DNA of 64,000 nt from Paucibacter sp. KCTC 42545 (GTDB lineage: Bacteria; Pseudomonadota; Gammaproteobacteria; Burkholderiales; Burkholderiaceae_C), in the NCBI RefSeq assembly GCF_001477625.1, contig NZ_CP013692.1:124001-188000 (forward strand), written 5' to 3'. The position numbers and the translations under genes are program-made. Each line of letters opens with the position of its first letter. Within the stretch, counting starts at the first letter, position 1. The notes under the pieces are model-generated. The model worked only from the letters and a program-made list of their open reading frames with translations, was not told where the DNA came from and made no database searches. This document shows, one piece after another, positions 27,161 to 36,378 of the stretch.

Positions 27161-28848
27161 ACGCGCGGCTGGAACAGGCGCAGGCTTGGCCGCAGGCGCT
27201 CTACCTGATTGGCTGCACGGCGCCCGAGGCCGAGCAAACAGGCGGCTTGGCCGCGAGTGCCCAAAGCATGGGCTTCAAAGCCTACAACCTGCTGCGCATG
27301 GCCGCACTTGGCTTGCCGGTGCCGCCGGCGTTTGCGATCGGCACGACCTATTGCCGCGATGCGGCGGCCAGCGCGGCGGCCGCTGAGCGCGGTATCTGGC
27401 GGCCGGGCCTGGACGCGCTGGAGCGGGCCACCGGCCTGCGCTTTGGCTGCGCGCGGGCGCCCTTGCTGCTGTCGGTGCGCTCGGGCGCACCGGTGTCCAT
27501 GCCGGGCATGATGGAAACGCTGCTGAATATCGGCCTGTGCGAAGCCACGCTGCCGGGTTTTTTGCGCCAGACCGGCAACCCGCGCCTGGTCTGGGACACC
27601 TACCGCCGCCTGGTAGCCAGCTACGGCGAGGTGGTGGCCGGTGTGCCGGCAGCGGTGTTCGAGGCGCAGAGCAGCGCGCTGTTGGAAGAGCGTGGTGTGA
27701 GTGATGAACGCGAGCTGGACTTTGCCGAGCTGCGCAGCCTGACCCGGCGCTACCTTGATGCTTACGCGGCCGCCGCCGGCGCGCCATTTCCGCAGCAGCC
27801 CGAGGCGCAGCTGCGCGGCGCCATCGGCGCGGTGTTCGCCAGCTGGCAGTCCGCCAAGGCCTGCGAGTACCGCCGGCAACGCAACATCCCCGATGCCATC
27901 GGCACGGCGGTGACGGTTCAGACCATGGTCTACGGCAATGCCGGCGGGCGCTCGGGCTCGGGCGTGGGCTTCACCCGCGACCCGGTCAGCGGCGAGCCCA
28001 AGCTGTGGATCGACTTTCTGTTCAACGCCCAGGGCGAGGATGTGGTGTCGGGCCGGCGCAGTGCCTTTGGCCACGATGAATTGGCCGCCGTGATGCCGGC
28101 CGTCTGGCAAGCCTTGGGCGAGACCGCCGCGACGCTGGAGCAGGCCTTCGGCGATATGCAGGACTTTGAGTTCACCGTGCAAGACGGCCGCCTCTATCTG
28201 CTGCAGACCCGCAATGGCAAATGCTCCGCCCAGGCCTTGGCGCGCATCGCGCTGGACCTCTGCGATGCGGGCGTGATCACGCCCGAGCAGGCGCGCAAGC
28301 GCACCGCCGCGCTGAGCCTGAATGAGCTGGTCAGCACCGGCACTGCAGCCGCCGATGGCCAGGCCCTGCAGCCCCTGGCGCATGCGGCCAGTGCCAGCAG
28401 CGGCGTGGCGATGGGCGAGATTGCTTTCGATGAAGCGGCCGCCCGAGCGCGTCATGCCGCTGGCGCGCCGGTGCTGCTGGTGCGCCGGGATGCTGAAACA
28501 GGCGACATCGCCGCCCTGGAGTTGGCCACCGGCTTGCTGACCCAGCGCGGCGCACGCACCTCGCATGCGGCGGTGGTGGCGCGGCAACTCGGCAAGGTCT
28601 GCCTGGTGGGCTGCGCCGAGATGGCGCTGGACGAAGAAGCTCGCACCCTGAGCATCGGCGAGCTGACCCTGCGCGAGGGCGATCTACTGACCCTGGACGG
28701 CAATGACGGCGCCATCTACGCCGGCGCCGTGCATACCCTGGTGCTGCCGCTGGCTGACTTGCAGCAGCGACTCACCCGTCTGCGTGCGGGCGCAGAGGCT
28801 GGCCAGCCGACCCAGTTGGCCGAGCTTGCAGCGGACGCGGCCGCATGA
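27157..28848 (+). CDS. Short pyruvate phosphate dikinase-like protein (no PEP-binding barrel)
   Basis: 563 residues against about 880 for full PPDK. The ATP-grasp nucleotide domain is clear: GFKAYNLLRMAALGLPVPP, SVRSGAPVSMPGMMETLLNIGL, SGSGVGFTRDPVSGEPKLW and DFEFTVQDGRLYLLQTRNGK. The swivelling phosphohistidine domain is also present, with ARTSHAAVVARQLGK: His470 is the phosphorylated residue and Thr468 corresponds to the regulatory Thr. The C-terminal PEP/pyruvate barrel is missing and the gene ends cleanly, so this is an architecture and not a frameshift. It could phosphorylate its own His from ATP and pass phosphate to an unknown acceptor. It overlaps the PhoU-like gene by ATGA and precedes phaC by 113 bases. 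Confidence 0.85.
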   Translation: MNARLEQAQAWPQALYLIGCTAPEAEQTGGLAASAQSMGFKAYNLLRMAALGLPVPPAFAIGTTYCRDAAASAAAAERGIWRPGLDALERATGLRFGCARAPLLLSVRSGAPVSMPGMMETLLNIGLCEATLPGFLRQTGNPRLVWDTYRRLVASYGEVVAGVPAAVFEAQSSALLEERGVSDERELDFAELRSLTRRYLDAYAAAAGAPFPQQPEAQLRGAIGAVFASWQSAKACEYRRQRNIPDAIGTAVTVQTMVYGNAGGRSGSGVGFTRDPVSGEPKLWIDFLFNAQGEDVVSGRRSAFGHDELAAVMPAVWQALGETAATLEQAFGDMQDFEFTVQDGRLYLLQTRNGKCSAQALARIALDLCDAGVITPEQARKRTAALSLNELVSTGTAAADGQALQPLAHAASASSGVAMGEIAFDEAAARARHAAGAPVLLVRRDAETGDIAALELATGLLTQRGARTSHAAVVARQLGKVCLVGCAEMALDEEARTLSIGELTLREGDLLTLDGNDGAIYAGAVHTLVLPLADLQQRLTRLRAGAEAGQPTQLAELAADAAA

Positions 28849-28961
28849 AGCGCGAGCCCCGAGTTGCATGCTGTGAGCTGCCCACCGGCTTTGGCGATAC
28901 TGCCCAGCGCGAGCCCAGTCCCAAGCCCATTCATTCGCCAAATTCCTAACGAGATAACGCC

Positions 28962-30680
28962 ATGACCGAAGCGCTGAAATCTTCAAGCCCGCAGCCGGAA
29001 CGTCCGGCGGTGGATGACATCGATCGCACCGTGCACGCCCAGCTGGCGCGGCTCACCATGGGTCTCTCACCCGCCTCCATGGGCGCGGCGATGCTGGACT
29101 GGCTGGGTCACTTGGCGCTGTCGCCGGGCAAGCAGCAAGCCCTGGCGCGGCAGGCTTTGGCCAGCCTGGCCGAAGGTGCCGGCAACGAGACGCCCGTGCA
29201 TGACCGCCGCTTCGCTGCGCCGGAATGGCAGCGCTGGCCGTTCAATCGGCTGGCCCAGAACTTCCTGCGCCAGGAACGCTGGTGGCAGGCCGCCACCACC
29301 GGCGTGCACGGCGTCAGCCCCCATCACGAGCAGCAGGCCGCCTTTCTGGCGCGGCAATGGCTGGACATGTTCTCGCCCTCCAACTTCCTGTGGACCAATC
29401 CGGAAGTGCTGGCCACCACGGTGAAGAGTGGCGGCGCCAATCTGCTGCAAGGCGCCAAGCACCAGTGGCAGGACACGCTGCAGCTGCTGACCGGCAAGCA
29501 GGCCGATGGCGCCGCACCCTTTCAGCCCGGTAAGGACGTGGCCATCACGCCCGGCAAGGTGGTGTTTCGCAACCACCTGATCGAGCTGATTCAGTACGCG
29601 CCGCAGACCGAGACGGTGTTCGCCGAGCCGCTGCTGATCGTGCCGCCTTGGATCATGAAGTTCTACATCCTTGATCTCTCGCCGGCCGATTCGCTGGTGC
29701 GCTACATGGTGGAGCAGGGCCACAGCGTCTTCATCATCTCCTGGCGCAATCCCGGCGCCGAGGACAGAGACCTGGGCATGGATGACTATCTGAAGTCCGG
29801 CGTGTTGGCCGCGCTTGATGCCATCAGCGCCATCGTGCCGGAGCGCCAAGTGCAGGCCCTGGGCTATTGCCTGGGCGGCACCTTGTTGTCGATTGCTGCG
29901 GCCTATCTGGCCCGCAGCGGTGACAAGCGCCTGAACTCGCTGACCCTGCTGACCTCGGAGATGGACTTCACCGAGCCGGGCGAGCTCTCGCTCTTCATCG
30001 ATGAAAGCCAGTTGCATCTGCTTGAAGACTTGATGGCCGACAAGGGCTATCTCGAAGGCGGGCAGATGGCCGGCGCCTTCACGATGATGAATGCCCGTGA
30101 CCTGCTGTGGTCTCGCCTGGTCAATGCCTACCTCATGGGCAAGCGCCCGGCACCCAGCGATCTGGGCGCCTGGAATGCCGATGCCACCCGCATGCCGTAT
30201 CGCCAGCACAGCGAGTATCTGCGCGGGCTTTACCGCGACAACGATCTGGCACAGGGCCGCTACCAGGTTGACGGTAAGCCCGTGGCGCTGCCCGATATCC
30301 GCCTGCCGATCTTCTCGCTGGGCACGTTGCGCGACACCGTGGCGCCCTGGCGCTCGGTCTACAAGATTCACTTGCTGACGCGCGGCGAGATTACCTTCTG
30401 CCTAAGCAGCGGCGGCCACAACGTTGGCGTGGTCAGCCCACCGGGGCCGGGCGTGGCGCGCAGCTACCAGCTCGCAACGCACTCGCCTGACGCGAACTAC
30501 ATCGACCCCGACAGCTGGGTCGCCAGCGCCCCGGCCTTTGAGGGCTCGTGGTGGCCAGCTTGGGCGGGCTGGCTGCAGCAGCACTCAAGCACTCGCGTGG
30601 CGCCGCCGGCCATGGGCAATGAGGCTGCGGGCTATGCGCCGCTGGACGATGCGCCAGGCCGCTATGTGCTGATGCCTTGA
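28962..30680 (+). CDS. phaC: Class I polyhydroxyalkanoate synthase
   Basis: 572 residues. PhaC hallmarks: the N-terminal PhaC_N region (EWQRWPFNRLAQNFLRQERWW, MFSPSNFLWTNPEVL), PPWIMKFYILDLSP, the lipase-like box GYCLGGT with the catalytic Cys303, Asp458 in LGTLRDTVAPW and His486 in SGGHNVGV. It polymerises (R)-3-hydroxyacyl-CoA into storage granules. It is followed by a FabI-like SDR and a MaoC hydratase, which could supply or remove monomers, and preceded by the PhoU-like and PPDK-like genes. No phaA or phaB is in the window. The phasin gene is 12.5 kb away. Confidence 0.95.
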   Translation: MTEALKSSSPQPERPAVDDIDRTVHAQLARLTMGLSPASMGAAMLDWLGHLALSPGKQQALARQALASLAEGAGNETPVHDRRFAAPEWQRWPFNRLAQNFLRQERWWQAATTGVHGVSPHHEQQAAFLARQWLDMFSPSNFLWTNPEVLATTVKSGGANLLQGAKHQWQDTLQLLTGKQADGAAPFQPGKDVAITPGKVVFRNHLIELIQYAPQTETVFAEPLLIVPPWIMKFYILDLSPADSLVRYMVEQGHSVFIISWRNPGAEDRDLGMDDYLKSGVLAALDAISAIVPERQVQALGYCLGGTLLSIAAAYLARSGDKRLNSLTLLTSEMDFTEPGELSLFIDESQLHLLEDLMADKGYLEGGQMAGAFTMMNARDLLWSRLVNAYLMGKRPAPSDLGAWNADATRMPYRQHSEYLRGLYRDNDLAQGRYQVDGKPVALPDIRLPIFSLGTLRDTVAPWRSVYKIHLLTRGEITFCLSSGGHNVGVVSPPGPGVARSYQLATHSPDANYIDPDSWVASAPAFEGSWWPAWAGWLQQHSSTRVAPPAMGNEAAGYAPLDDAPGRYVLMP

Positions 30681-30710
30681 TGATCAATTGACAAGAAAAG
30701 AGGGAACTGC

Positions 30711-31511
30711 ATGACAAGCCAAATCAAGCCAGGCCCGGCCAGCGCGCTGCCCAGCCTGGCCGGAAAGAAGGGCCTGATCGTTGGCATCGCCAATGATCAA
30801 AGCATCGCCTACGGCTGCGCCCAGGTGATTCGCCAACTCGGCGGCGACATCGCCGTGACCTTCATGAACGCCAAGGCCGAGCCGCATGTGCGGCCGCTGG
30901 CCGAGCAGCTGGGCGCCGAAATCATTGCCCCGCTGGACGTGGAACAGCCCGGGCAGATGGAAGCCGTGTTCGCCCAGATCGAGCAGCAATGGGGGCGGCT
31001 GGATTTCGTGCTGCATGCCATCGCCTTCGCTCCGGCCGCCGACCTGCATGGCCGCGTGGTGGACAGCAGCGCGGCCGGCTTCGCCCGCGCGATGGACATC
31101 TCTTGCCATTCCTTCGCCCGCATGGCGCGCCTGGCCGAACCCTTGATGAGCCAGGGCGGCGCCTTGGTGACCATGAGCTATTACGGCGCCCAGAAGGTGG
31201 TGCCCAACTACGGCATCATGGGTCCGGTCAAGGCCGCGCTGGAAGCCACCGTGCGCTATATGGCGGCCGAACTCGGCCCGGTGGGCATACGGGTTCATGC
31301 GGTGTCTGCCGGCCCGATCAAGACCCGCGCGGCTTCGGGCATCGGTGAGTTCGAGAAGCTGCTCGACGACACCGCCGCCCGCGCACCCGAACACCAACTC
31401 GTCACGATTGCCGATGTGGGCGCCGTGACTGCCTTGCTGTGCAGCGATGCTGCACGCGCCATGACCGGCAACGTCGTGTTTGTCGACGCTGGTTACCACG
31501 TGATGGGCTAA
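30711..31511 (+). CDS. fabI: FabI-type enoyl-ACP/enoyl-CoA reductase
   Basis: 266 residues with AGAGGG before the start. Short-chain dehydrogenase of the FabI subclass: GLIVGIANDQSIAYGCA for NAD binding, DVEQPGQMEAVFAQIEQQWGRLDFVLHAIAFAP, and the widely spaced catalytic pair Y167-x6-K174 in NYGIMGPVKAALE, which separates FabI from ordinary SDRs. The end AMTGNVVFVDAGYHVMG is also typical. FabI reduces trans-2-enoyl-ACP in fatty-acid synthesis. Its location between a PHA synthase and a MaoC hydratase suggests a second, pathway-specific copy, possibly acting on enoyl-CoA. Whether the genome has another housekeeping FabI cannot be seen here. Confidence 0.88.
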   Translation: MTSQIKPGPASALPSLAGKKGLIVGIANDQSIAYGCAQVIRQLGGDIAVTFMNAKAEPHVRPLAEQLGAEIIAPLDVEQPGQMEAVFAQIEQQWGRLDFVLHAIAFAPAADLHGRVVDSSAAGFARAMDISCHSFARMARLAEPLMSQGGALVTMSYYGAQKVVPNYGIMGPVKAALEATVRYMAAELGPVGIRVHAVSAGPIKTRAASGIGEFEKLLDDTAARAPEHQLVTIADVGAVTALLCSDAARAMTGNVVFVDAGYHVMG

Positions 31512-31514
31512 GCC

Positions 31515-32042
31515 ATGGACGCAGAAATCATTCAATTCGAACCCGCCTCTGAGTTCCTGGAGAACCGCCCGTTTTCCGACATCCGCGTGGGCGACAGCGG
31601 CAGCCTGGTGCGCAGCGTCAGCATGCGCGATATTCAGCTCTTCGCTGCTGTGTCGGGCGATGTGAATCCGGCCCATGTGGACGCGCTGTATGCCAACAGC
31701 AGCCACTTTCACGGCATCATCGCGCACGGCATGTTGGGCGCGTCGCTGATCTCCACGGTGTTGGGCACGCGCTTCCCCGGCCCCGGCACCATCTACCTGG
31801 GGCAGAACCTGAAGTTCCTCAAGCCGGTGCATATCGGTGACACCTTGACGGTGACCGTCACGGTCAAGGCGCGCGATGAACTCAGGCACCGCCTGACCCT
31901 GGACACCCGCTGCCTCAACCAGCATGGCGAGGCGGTGATCGAAGGCGAAGCCGAGGTGATGGCGCCCAAGGAAAAGCTGCGCATCCACCGCACCGAGCTG
32001 CCCGAGCCCTTGCTGGCGGGCAAGATCATCGAGGCCGACTAG
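31515..32042 (+). CDS. MaoC-family enoyl-CoA hydratase
   Basis: 175 residues, starting three bases after the fabI stop. A hot-dog fold MaoC hydratase: FSDIRVGDSGSLVRSVSMRDIQLFAAVSGDVNPAHVD contains the catalytic Asp and His of the (R)-hydratase motif, and HGIIAHGMLGASLISTVLG follows. These enzymes add water to trans-2-enoyl-CoA to give (R)-3-hydroxyacyl-CoA, the substrate of PhaC, as PhaJ does. In other bacteria this domain is often fused to a phosphate acyltransferase in the same gene neighbourhood; here it stands alone. The role as a PhaJ-like monomer supplier for the upstream phaC is an inference. Confidence 0.85.
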   Translation: MDAEIIQFEPASEFLENRPFSDIRVGDSGSLVRSVSMRDIQLFAAVSGDVNPAHVDALYANSSHFHGIIAHGMLGASLISTVLGTRFPGPGTIYLGQNLKFLKPVHIGDTLTVTVTVKARDELRHRLTLDTRCLNQHGEAVIEGEAEVMAPKEKLRIHRTELPEPLLAGKIIEAD

Positions 32043-32076
32043 CTCGGCTCATTGAGGCGGCCAAACGCCCCCCGGT

Positions 32077-32105
32077 GCCAGGGCTTGCCTAAGGCCGGCC
32101 CTGGC
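32077..32105. terminator. Hairpin after the MaoC gene
   Basis: The arms GCCAGGG (32077-32083) and CCCTGGC (32099-32105) form a stem after the last gene of the PHA cluster. There is no T-run, so it may be only a stabilising structure. Confidence 0.3.
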
Positions 32106-32243
32106 TAGGTAAGGGTGTCAACTGCAAGGTAAACAGGCGGCATCTCGGGGCTTGCGGGCCGGGCTGATCTTGGATGATGGCGCATTGTCGGCGGCACGCC
32201 CGCTGAATGCTGTCCCTCGTTTTCTCCCCGGAGTACCCGCCCC

Positions 32244-33959
32244 ATGCTGAAGAATTTGACCATTGCCGGGAAGCTGCGCGCTGCCTTCGCGCTGCTGCTG
32301 GTGTTGCTGATCGGCCAGGCTTTGTTTGCCTATTCCCGCCTGGAGCGGGTGCAGAACGAGCTGCATGAGATCAGCACGAATTGGCTGCCCTCGGTCAGTG
32401 CCGTTAAGCAGATGAACACGCATGCGATGGAGTACCACAGCGGCGGTCTGCTTGAGTTCTATGGCTCCGACGAAAAAGAGCTGGCGGCCGCGCGGGCCGA
32501 AAAGTCCAACAAGCTTGAGGCCTTCAACAAGGCGCGGGAGCACTATGCCAAGCTGATCTCGCTCGATGCGGAGCGCAAGGCCTATGAGTCTTTCGTTGCC
32601 AACTGGGCTCGCTATGTGGAGCTGTCCGAGCGGGCCATCACCTTGAAGCGCGGCGGCAAAGCCGAAGAGGCGCAGCAAGTTGCCATGGAGGCCCGCACGG
32701 TCTTCGCCACTGCCGACGCACTGATCGACAAGCTGGTGGCCTTCAACGAAGACGGCGCCGCCGAGTCCAAGAAGCATGGCGAGGAGGTCTACCGCTCGGC
32801 CCTGGTCTGGTTGGCCCTGATCAGCCTGGCCGCGCTGGCAGCTGGCGCACTGCTGGCGATGAACTTGATTCGAGCCATCACCCGCCCGCTCTCTCAGGCC
32901 CAAGAGGCCACCGAGCGCGTGGCCGCAGGCGACCTGAGCCAGCCCATCAGCTTCAGCGGCAATGATGAAATCGCCCAACTGCTGCAAGGCATGCAGCGCA
33001 TGCAGCAGAGCTTGATCGCCACCGTGGGCAGTGTGCGCATGGGGGCGGATTCGGTGGCCACGGCCAGCGCCGAGATCGCCCAGGGCAATGCCGATTTGTC
33101 CTCGCGCACCGAAGAGCAGGCTTCTTCGCTGGAGGAGACCTCGGCCACGATGGAACAACTGCAAGCCACCGTGCGGCAAAACTCCGAGAGCGCCTCGCAA
33201 GTGGCGCGTGATGGTGGGCAGGTGGTGGGCGAGGTGGTGAGCACCATGCGCGGCATCGAGACCAGCTCCACCCGCATCTCCGACATCATCAGCGTGATCG
33301 ATGGCATTGCCTTCCAGACCAATATCCTGGCCTTGAACGCCGCCGTTGAAGCGGCCCGCGCCGGTGAGCAGGGCCGAGGATTTGCGGTGGTGGCGGCCGA
33401 GGTGCGCACGCTGGCGCAGCGCTCGGCGGCGGCCTCGAAAGAGATCAAGGGCTTGATCACCAGCTCGGTCGAGCAGGTGCAAAGCGGCACGCAGCTGGTC
33501 GACAAGGCCGGCCAGACCATTCAGGACATCGTCAGCTCGGTGCAAAAGCTGGCCGACATCGTGGGCGAGATCAGCAGTGCCAGCCGCGAACAATCGCTGG
33601 GCATCAGCCAAGTCGGTGAGGCCATCAGCCAACTCGACCGCGCCACCCAGCAGAACGCGGCCTTGGTGGAAGAGAGTGCGGCCGCCAGCGAGAGTCTGCG
33701 CAATCAAGCCCAGACCCTGGTCGGCGCCGTGTCCAGCTTCAAGCTGGATGCGCATGCACGCACCTCGCAGCCCGCCGCTGCGGCGCGAGCCAGCAGCACC
33801 ACGAACCGCCCGGCACCCTACAAGGCACCTGTGAAGGCCGCGGTGCGCGCACCGTCAAAAGTTGCCACCAAGCCAATGGCTCAAACAAGCCAGCGCCCCG
33901 CGCCTGCAGCCGCCAAGGCCGCAACGCCAGTTGATGATGGTGACTGGAGCTCCTTCTGA
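32244..33959 (+). CDS. Methyl-accepting chemotaxis protein
   Basis: 571 residues. An N-terminal transmembrane helix (about 12-32), a periplasmic four-helix-bundle ligand domain (about 35-188), a second helix (about 190-212), a HAMP domain ([25 protein letters not shown]) and the cytoplasmic signalling domain with the hairpin tip [39 protein letters not shown] Pro/Ala-rich tail ends in DDGDWSSF. It is a Tsr-like transmembrane receptor passing ligand information to CheA/CheW; ligand unknown. It follows the PHA cluster in the same direction with about 200 bases between, so it probably has its own promoter. Confidence 0.95.
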   Translation: MLKNLTIAGKLRAAFALLLVLLIGQALFAYSRLERVQNELHEISTNWLPSVSAVKQMNTHAMEYHSGGLLEFYGSDEKELAAARAEKSNKLEAFNKAREHYAKLISLDAERKAYESFVANWARYVELSERAITLKRGGKAEEAQQVAMEARTVFATADALIDKLVAFNEDGAAESKKHGEEVYRSALVWLALISLAALAAGALLAMNLIRAITRPLSQAQEATERVAAGDLSQPISFSGNDEIAQLLQGMQRMQQSLIATVGSVRMGADSVATASAEIAQGNADLSSRTEEQASSLEETSATMEQLQATVRQNSESASQVARDGGQVVGEVVSTMRGIETSSTRISDIISVIDGIAFQTNILALNAAVEAARAGEQGRGFAVVAAEVRTLAQRSAAASKEIKGLITSSVEQVQSGTQLVDKAGQTIQDIVSSVQKLADIVGEISSASREQSLGISQVGEAISQLDRATQQNAALVEESAAASESLRNQAQTLVGAVSSFKLDAHARTSQPAAAARASSTTNRPAPYKAPVKAAVRAPSKVATKPMAQTSQRPAPAAAKAATPVDDGDWSSF

Positions 33960-34211
33960 GCTTGCGCCCAAACGAGCCGCGCAGCGCAGAGTGAAGGGCA
34001 CCGGCAAGCGCATCAGCGCCAAGCCGGCCGCCTCGTTCGCATGAGAGAGAATGCGCCGCATGCGATTTGCGGCGCCTTCAATGCTTGCCCAGCTGAACCA
34101 GCAAGGCCACGGCCAGTGGCCTGGGCGCAGCGTCGGCCGTGCGGCTTTGCTGCTGCCTGCGCGCGCTAGGCCCGCGCCCATGGCGCCCGCCGCGATCTGG
34201 GTGGTGCCTGC

Positions 34212-36311
34212 TTGAGCACCACGCCGAGTCAATCTCCCCGCCAACAGCCCAGTGATTCGCGCCGCGAGTCAGCCAGTGCTTTGGCCCCAGGGGGCATCGC
34301 GCGCCGTGCCTGGCGCGGTCTGAGTTTCGGACTTGGTTCAACAAGCGCCAACCCCGATGGCCGCCGCGTCAACGTCGCCCTGCTGGCTTCGCTGCTGATT
34401 CACGGCCTGCTCTTGAGCCTGTTTGTCGGCGGTCAGGGTTCAGGCTTGCCGGGTCTGGTGCTGCCCTGGCAGGATCGCCGAGGGCAAGAGCCGGTGGATC
34501 TGCGCGTGGTGCTGGCGACGCCGCCGGGGCAAAACGCAGCGGCTCAGCTGCCGCCACCGCCCCCGCTGCCGCCCGCTGAACAGCCTGCGCAGATTGACGC
34601 CGCCCCGTCGGCCACGGCGCTGCCGTCAGCGCAGAGCGAGCCCGGCGCCGCCACCGTTTACCTGGCGAATGCCCCAACAGCCGAAGCCGGCGTGACTGCA
34701 GCGCCGTCGCCTGTTTCTGCAACGGCGCCAAAGCCAAGCCCCACTGCAGCAACTTCCACGGCAGCTGCGCCATCCCCAACGCAGGTCGCGCTGCCCTCGA
34801 ATCCCGAGCCGCAGCCCTTGCCCGCGCCGCCGCCGCTGATCGCCTTGACCAACTCGGATGTAGCAACTCAAGTCGTGCCGCTGCATCGGCTGGCACCGGT
34901 GGATGTGCATGCAGCATCGCCCGCTGCTTCGGCCGCCGTGACCGAGATGGCGGGGCTGCGTGACGCGGTGCGCGCCGATCAAGTGCGTGCGGCGGCAGAA
35001 GAGGCGGCCGCCAAGGCCCGCGCCTTGGCGTTGGAGGCGCTTGAACAAGCCAAGCAGCAACAGCAGCAACAACGAGAGGCGCAGCGCGTGCTGGCCGAAC
35101 AAAAGGCGGAAGCAGCGCGGCAAGAAGCACAGCGCCAAGCGCTGGCGCTGGAGCTGGCCCGGCAGGAAGCCATCCGTGAAGCCGCAGAAAAGCAGCAAGC
35201 CGCCGCAAGGCAGGAGGCTGCCCGCCAGGCACTTGAACGCAGCGAGTTGGCGCGCCAGGAGACCGAGCGTCAGCAATTAGCGCGGCAGGCCGCTCAACAG
35301 CGAGAGGCGGCTGCGCAGCAAGCGGCCGCTGCATCAGCCGCAGGCGCCCAGCAAGCCGCAGCGCGCCAGGCTGCCGCGCAACAAGAGCAGGCCCGGCAGG
35401 CCGCCGCTCAGCAAGAAGCGGCCAAGCAGGCTGCAGCCAAGCAGGAAGCCGAGCGCCTGCAGGCCGAACGCCAACTGGCTGCTGCCGCGCAAGCTGCTGC
35501 TTCCGCCGCTCAGCAAGAGGCCGTTCGGCAGGCCGCCGTTGCCCGACAAGCGGCAGAGCAACGTCTGGCTGCAGAGCGCCTAGCCGCTGAACGCCGCGCA
35601 GCCGAAGCGCAAGCCGTGGAACGTCAGGCCGCACTTGCGCAGGAAGCGGCGCGCCAACAGGCTGCCCAGAAGTTGGCGGCCCAGCAAGCGGCAGCACAAG
35701 AACAGGCGGCACAGCAACTGGCCGCGCGACAAGCCGCCGAACGTCAGGCCGCAACCAGCCAGGAAGCCGCACGCCTGGCCGCCGCCGCAAAACAAGCGGA
35801 GCGCGCCGAGCAAGACGCCAAGCGCGAGGCCGTGCGCCGGGCCATGGGCCGACAGCTAGATGAAGAAGCGGCCCGGCGTGATGCCGCTCGGACCGAAGCC
35901 AACCCGCCCGGCGCGCGCGCGGCAGCAAGCACAGCGCCGCTCTTGCCCTCAGCCAGCAGCCAGCGGCGCGGCCGCCTGTTTGGTCGCAGCGACGCCAATG
36001 CCGAGATGCTGCTTTACGCCGAAGCCTGGAGCCGCAAGATCGAGCTGAATATGAGTTTCGAGCTGGTGCGTGACGCGCTCAAGCAGCCGCACAACAAGCC
36101 GCTGGTGACGGTGGCGATTCGCCGTGACGGTTCGGTAGAAGCGGTCACTTTTGTCACCTCCAGCGGCTCGGCCGAGTTGGACGAGGCCATCCGCCGTGTC
36201 GTGCAAAGCCACGCGCCATACCCGGCCTTCCAGCCCAATCTGGCGCGCGAATTCGACGTGATCGAAATCCGCCGGACCTGGCACTTCGATATGGCGATTC
36301 GCTTGTACTGA
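34212..36311 (+). CDS. TolA/TonB-like protein with a very long Ala/Gln coiled coil
   Basis: 699 residues from a TTG at 34212; no ATG was found before residue 240, so the start is uncertain. One transmembrane helix (RVNVALLASLLIHGLLLSLFVGG, about 52-75) is followed by a Pro/Ala-rich spacer. A roughly 320-residue Ala/Gln/Glu-rich coiled coil (about 255-580) is built on AARQ/AQQEAA repeats. The C-terminal domain (about 600-699) is TonB-like: KPLVTVAIRRDGSVEAVTFVTSSGSAELDEAI, then APYPAFQPNL. TolA and TonB link the inner membrane to outer-membrane receptors or the Tol-Pal complex. No exbB/exbD or tolQ/tolR is adjacent, so its motor partner must be elsewhere. Confidence 0.8.
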   Translation: MSTTPSQSPRQQPSDSRRESASALAPGGIARRAWRGLSFGLGSTSANPDGRRVNVALLASLLIHGLLLSLFVGGQGSGLPGLVLPWQDRRGQEPVDLRVVLATPPGQNAAAQLPPPPPLPPAEQPAQIDAAPSATALPSAQSEPGAATVYLANAPTAEAGVTAAPSPVSATAPKPSPTAATSTAAAPSPTQVALPSNPEPQPLPAPPPLIALTNSDVATQVVPLHRLAPVDVHAASPAASAAVTEMAGLRDAVRADQVRAAAEEAAAKARALALEALEQAKQQQQQQREAQRVLAEQKAEAARQEAQRQALALELARQEAIREAAEKQQAAARQEAARQALERSELARQETERQQLARQAAQQREAAAQQAAAASAAGAQQAAARQAAAQQEQARQAAAQQEAAKQAAAKQEAERLQAERQLAAAAQAAASAAQQEAVRQAAVARQAAEQRLAAERLAAERRAAEAQAVERQAALAQEAARQQAAQKLAAQQAAAQEQAAQQLAARQAAERQAATSQEAARLAAAAKQAERAEQDAKREAVRRAMGRQLDEEAARRDAARTEANPPGARAAASTAPLLPSASSQRRGRLFGRSDANAEMLLYAEAWSRKIELNMSFELVRDALKQPHNKPLVTVAIRRDGSVEAVTFVTSSGSAELDEAIRRVVQSHAPYPAFQPNLAREFDVIEIRRTWHFDMAIRLY

Positions 36312-36378
36312 GGCGTGAGCGCCAGATGAGGCTAGCGTGATCTTGCTGAAAGCGCGCCAGCGCCAGCGCCGGCGCGAT

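Noticed and set aside
30687..30697. FNR-like string TTGATGATCAA before the FabI gene
   Set aside because: Only one base separates the half-sites, whereas FNR requires four.
32118..33755. A 545-codon open frame opposite the chemoreceptor gene
   Set aside because: The plus-strand protein is a complete chemoreceptor; the reverse frame has no features.
34369..35928. A 519-codon open frame opposite the TolA-like coiled coil
   Set aside because: Produced by the repetitive codons of the coiled coil read backwards; Arg/Pro/Leu-rich and meaningless.
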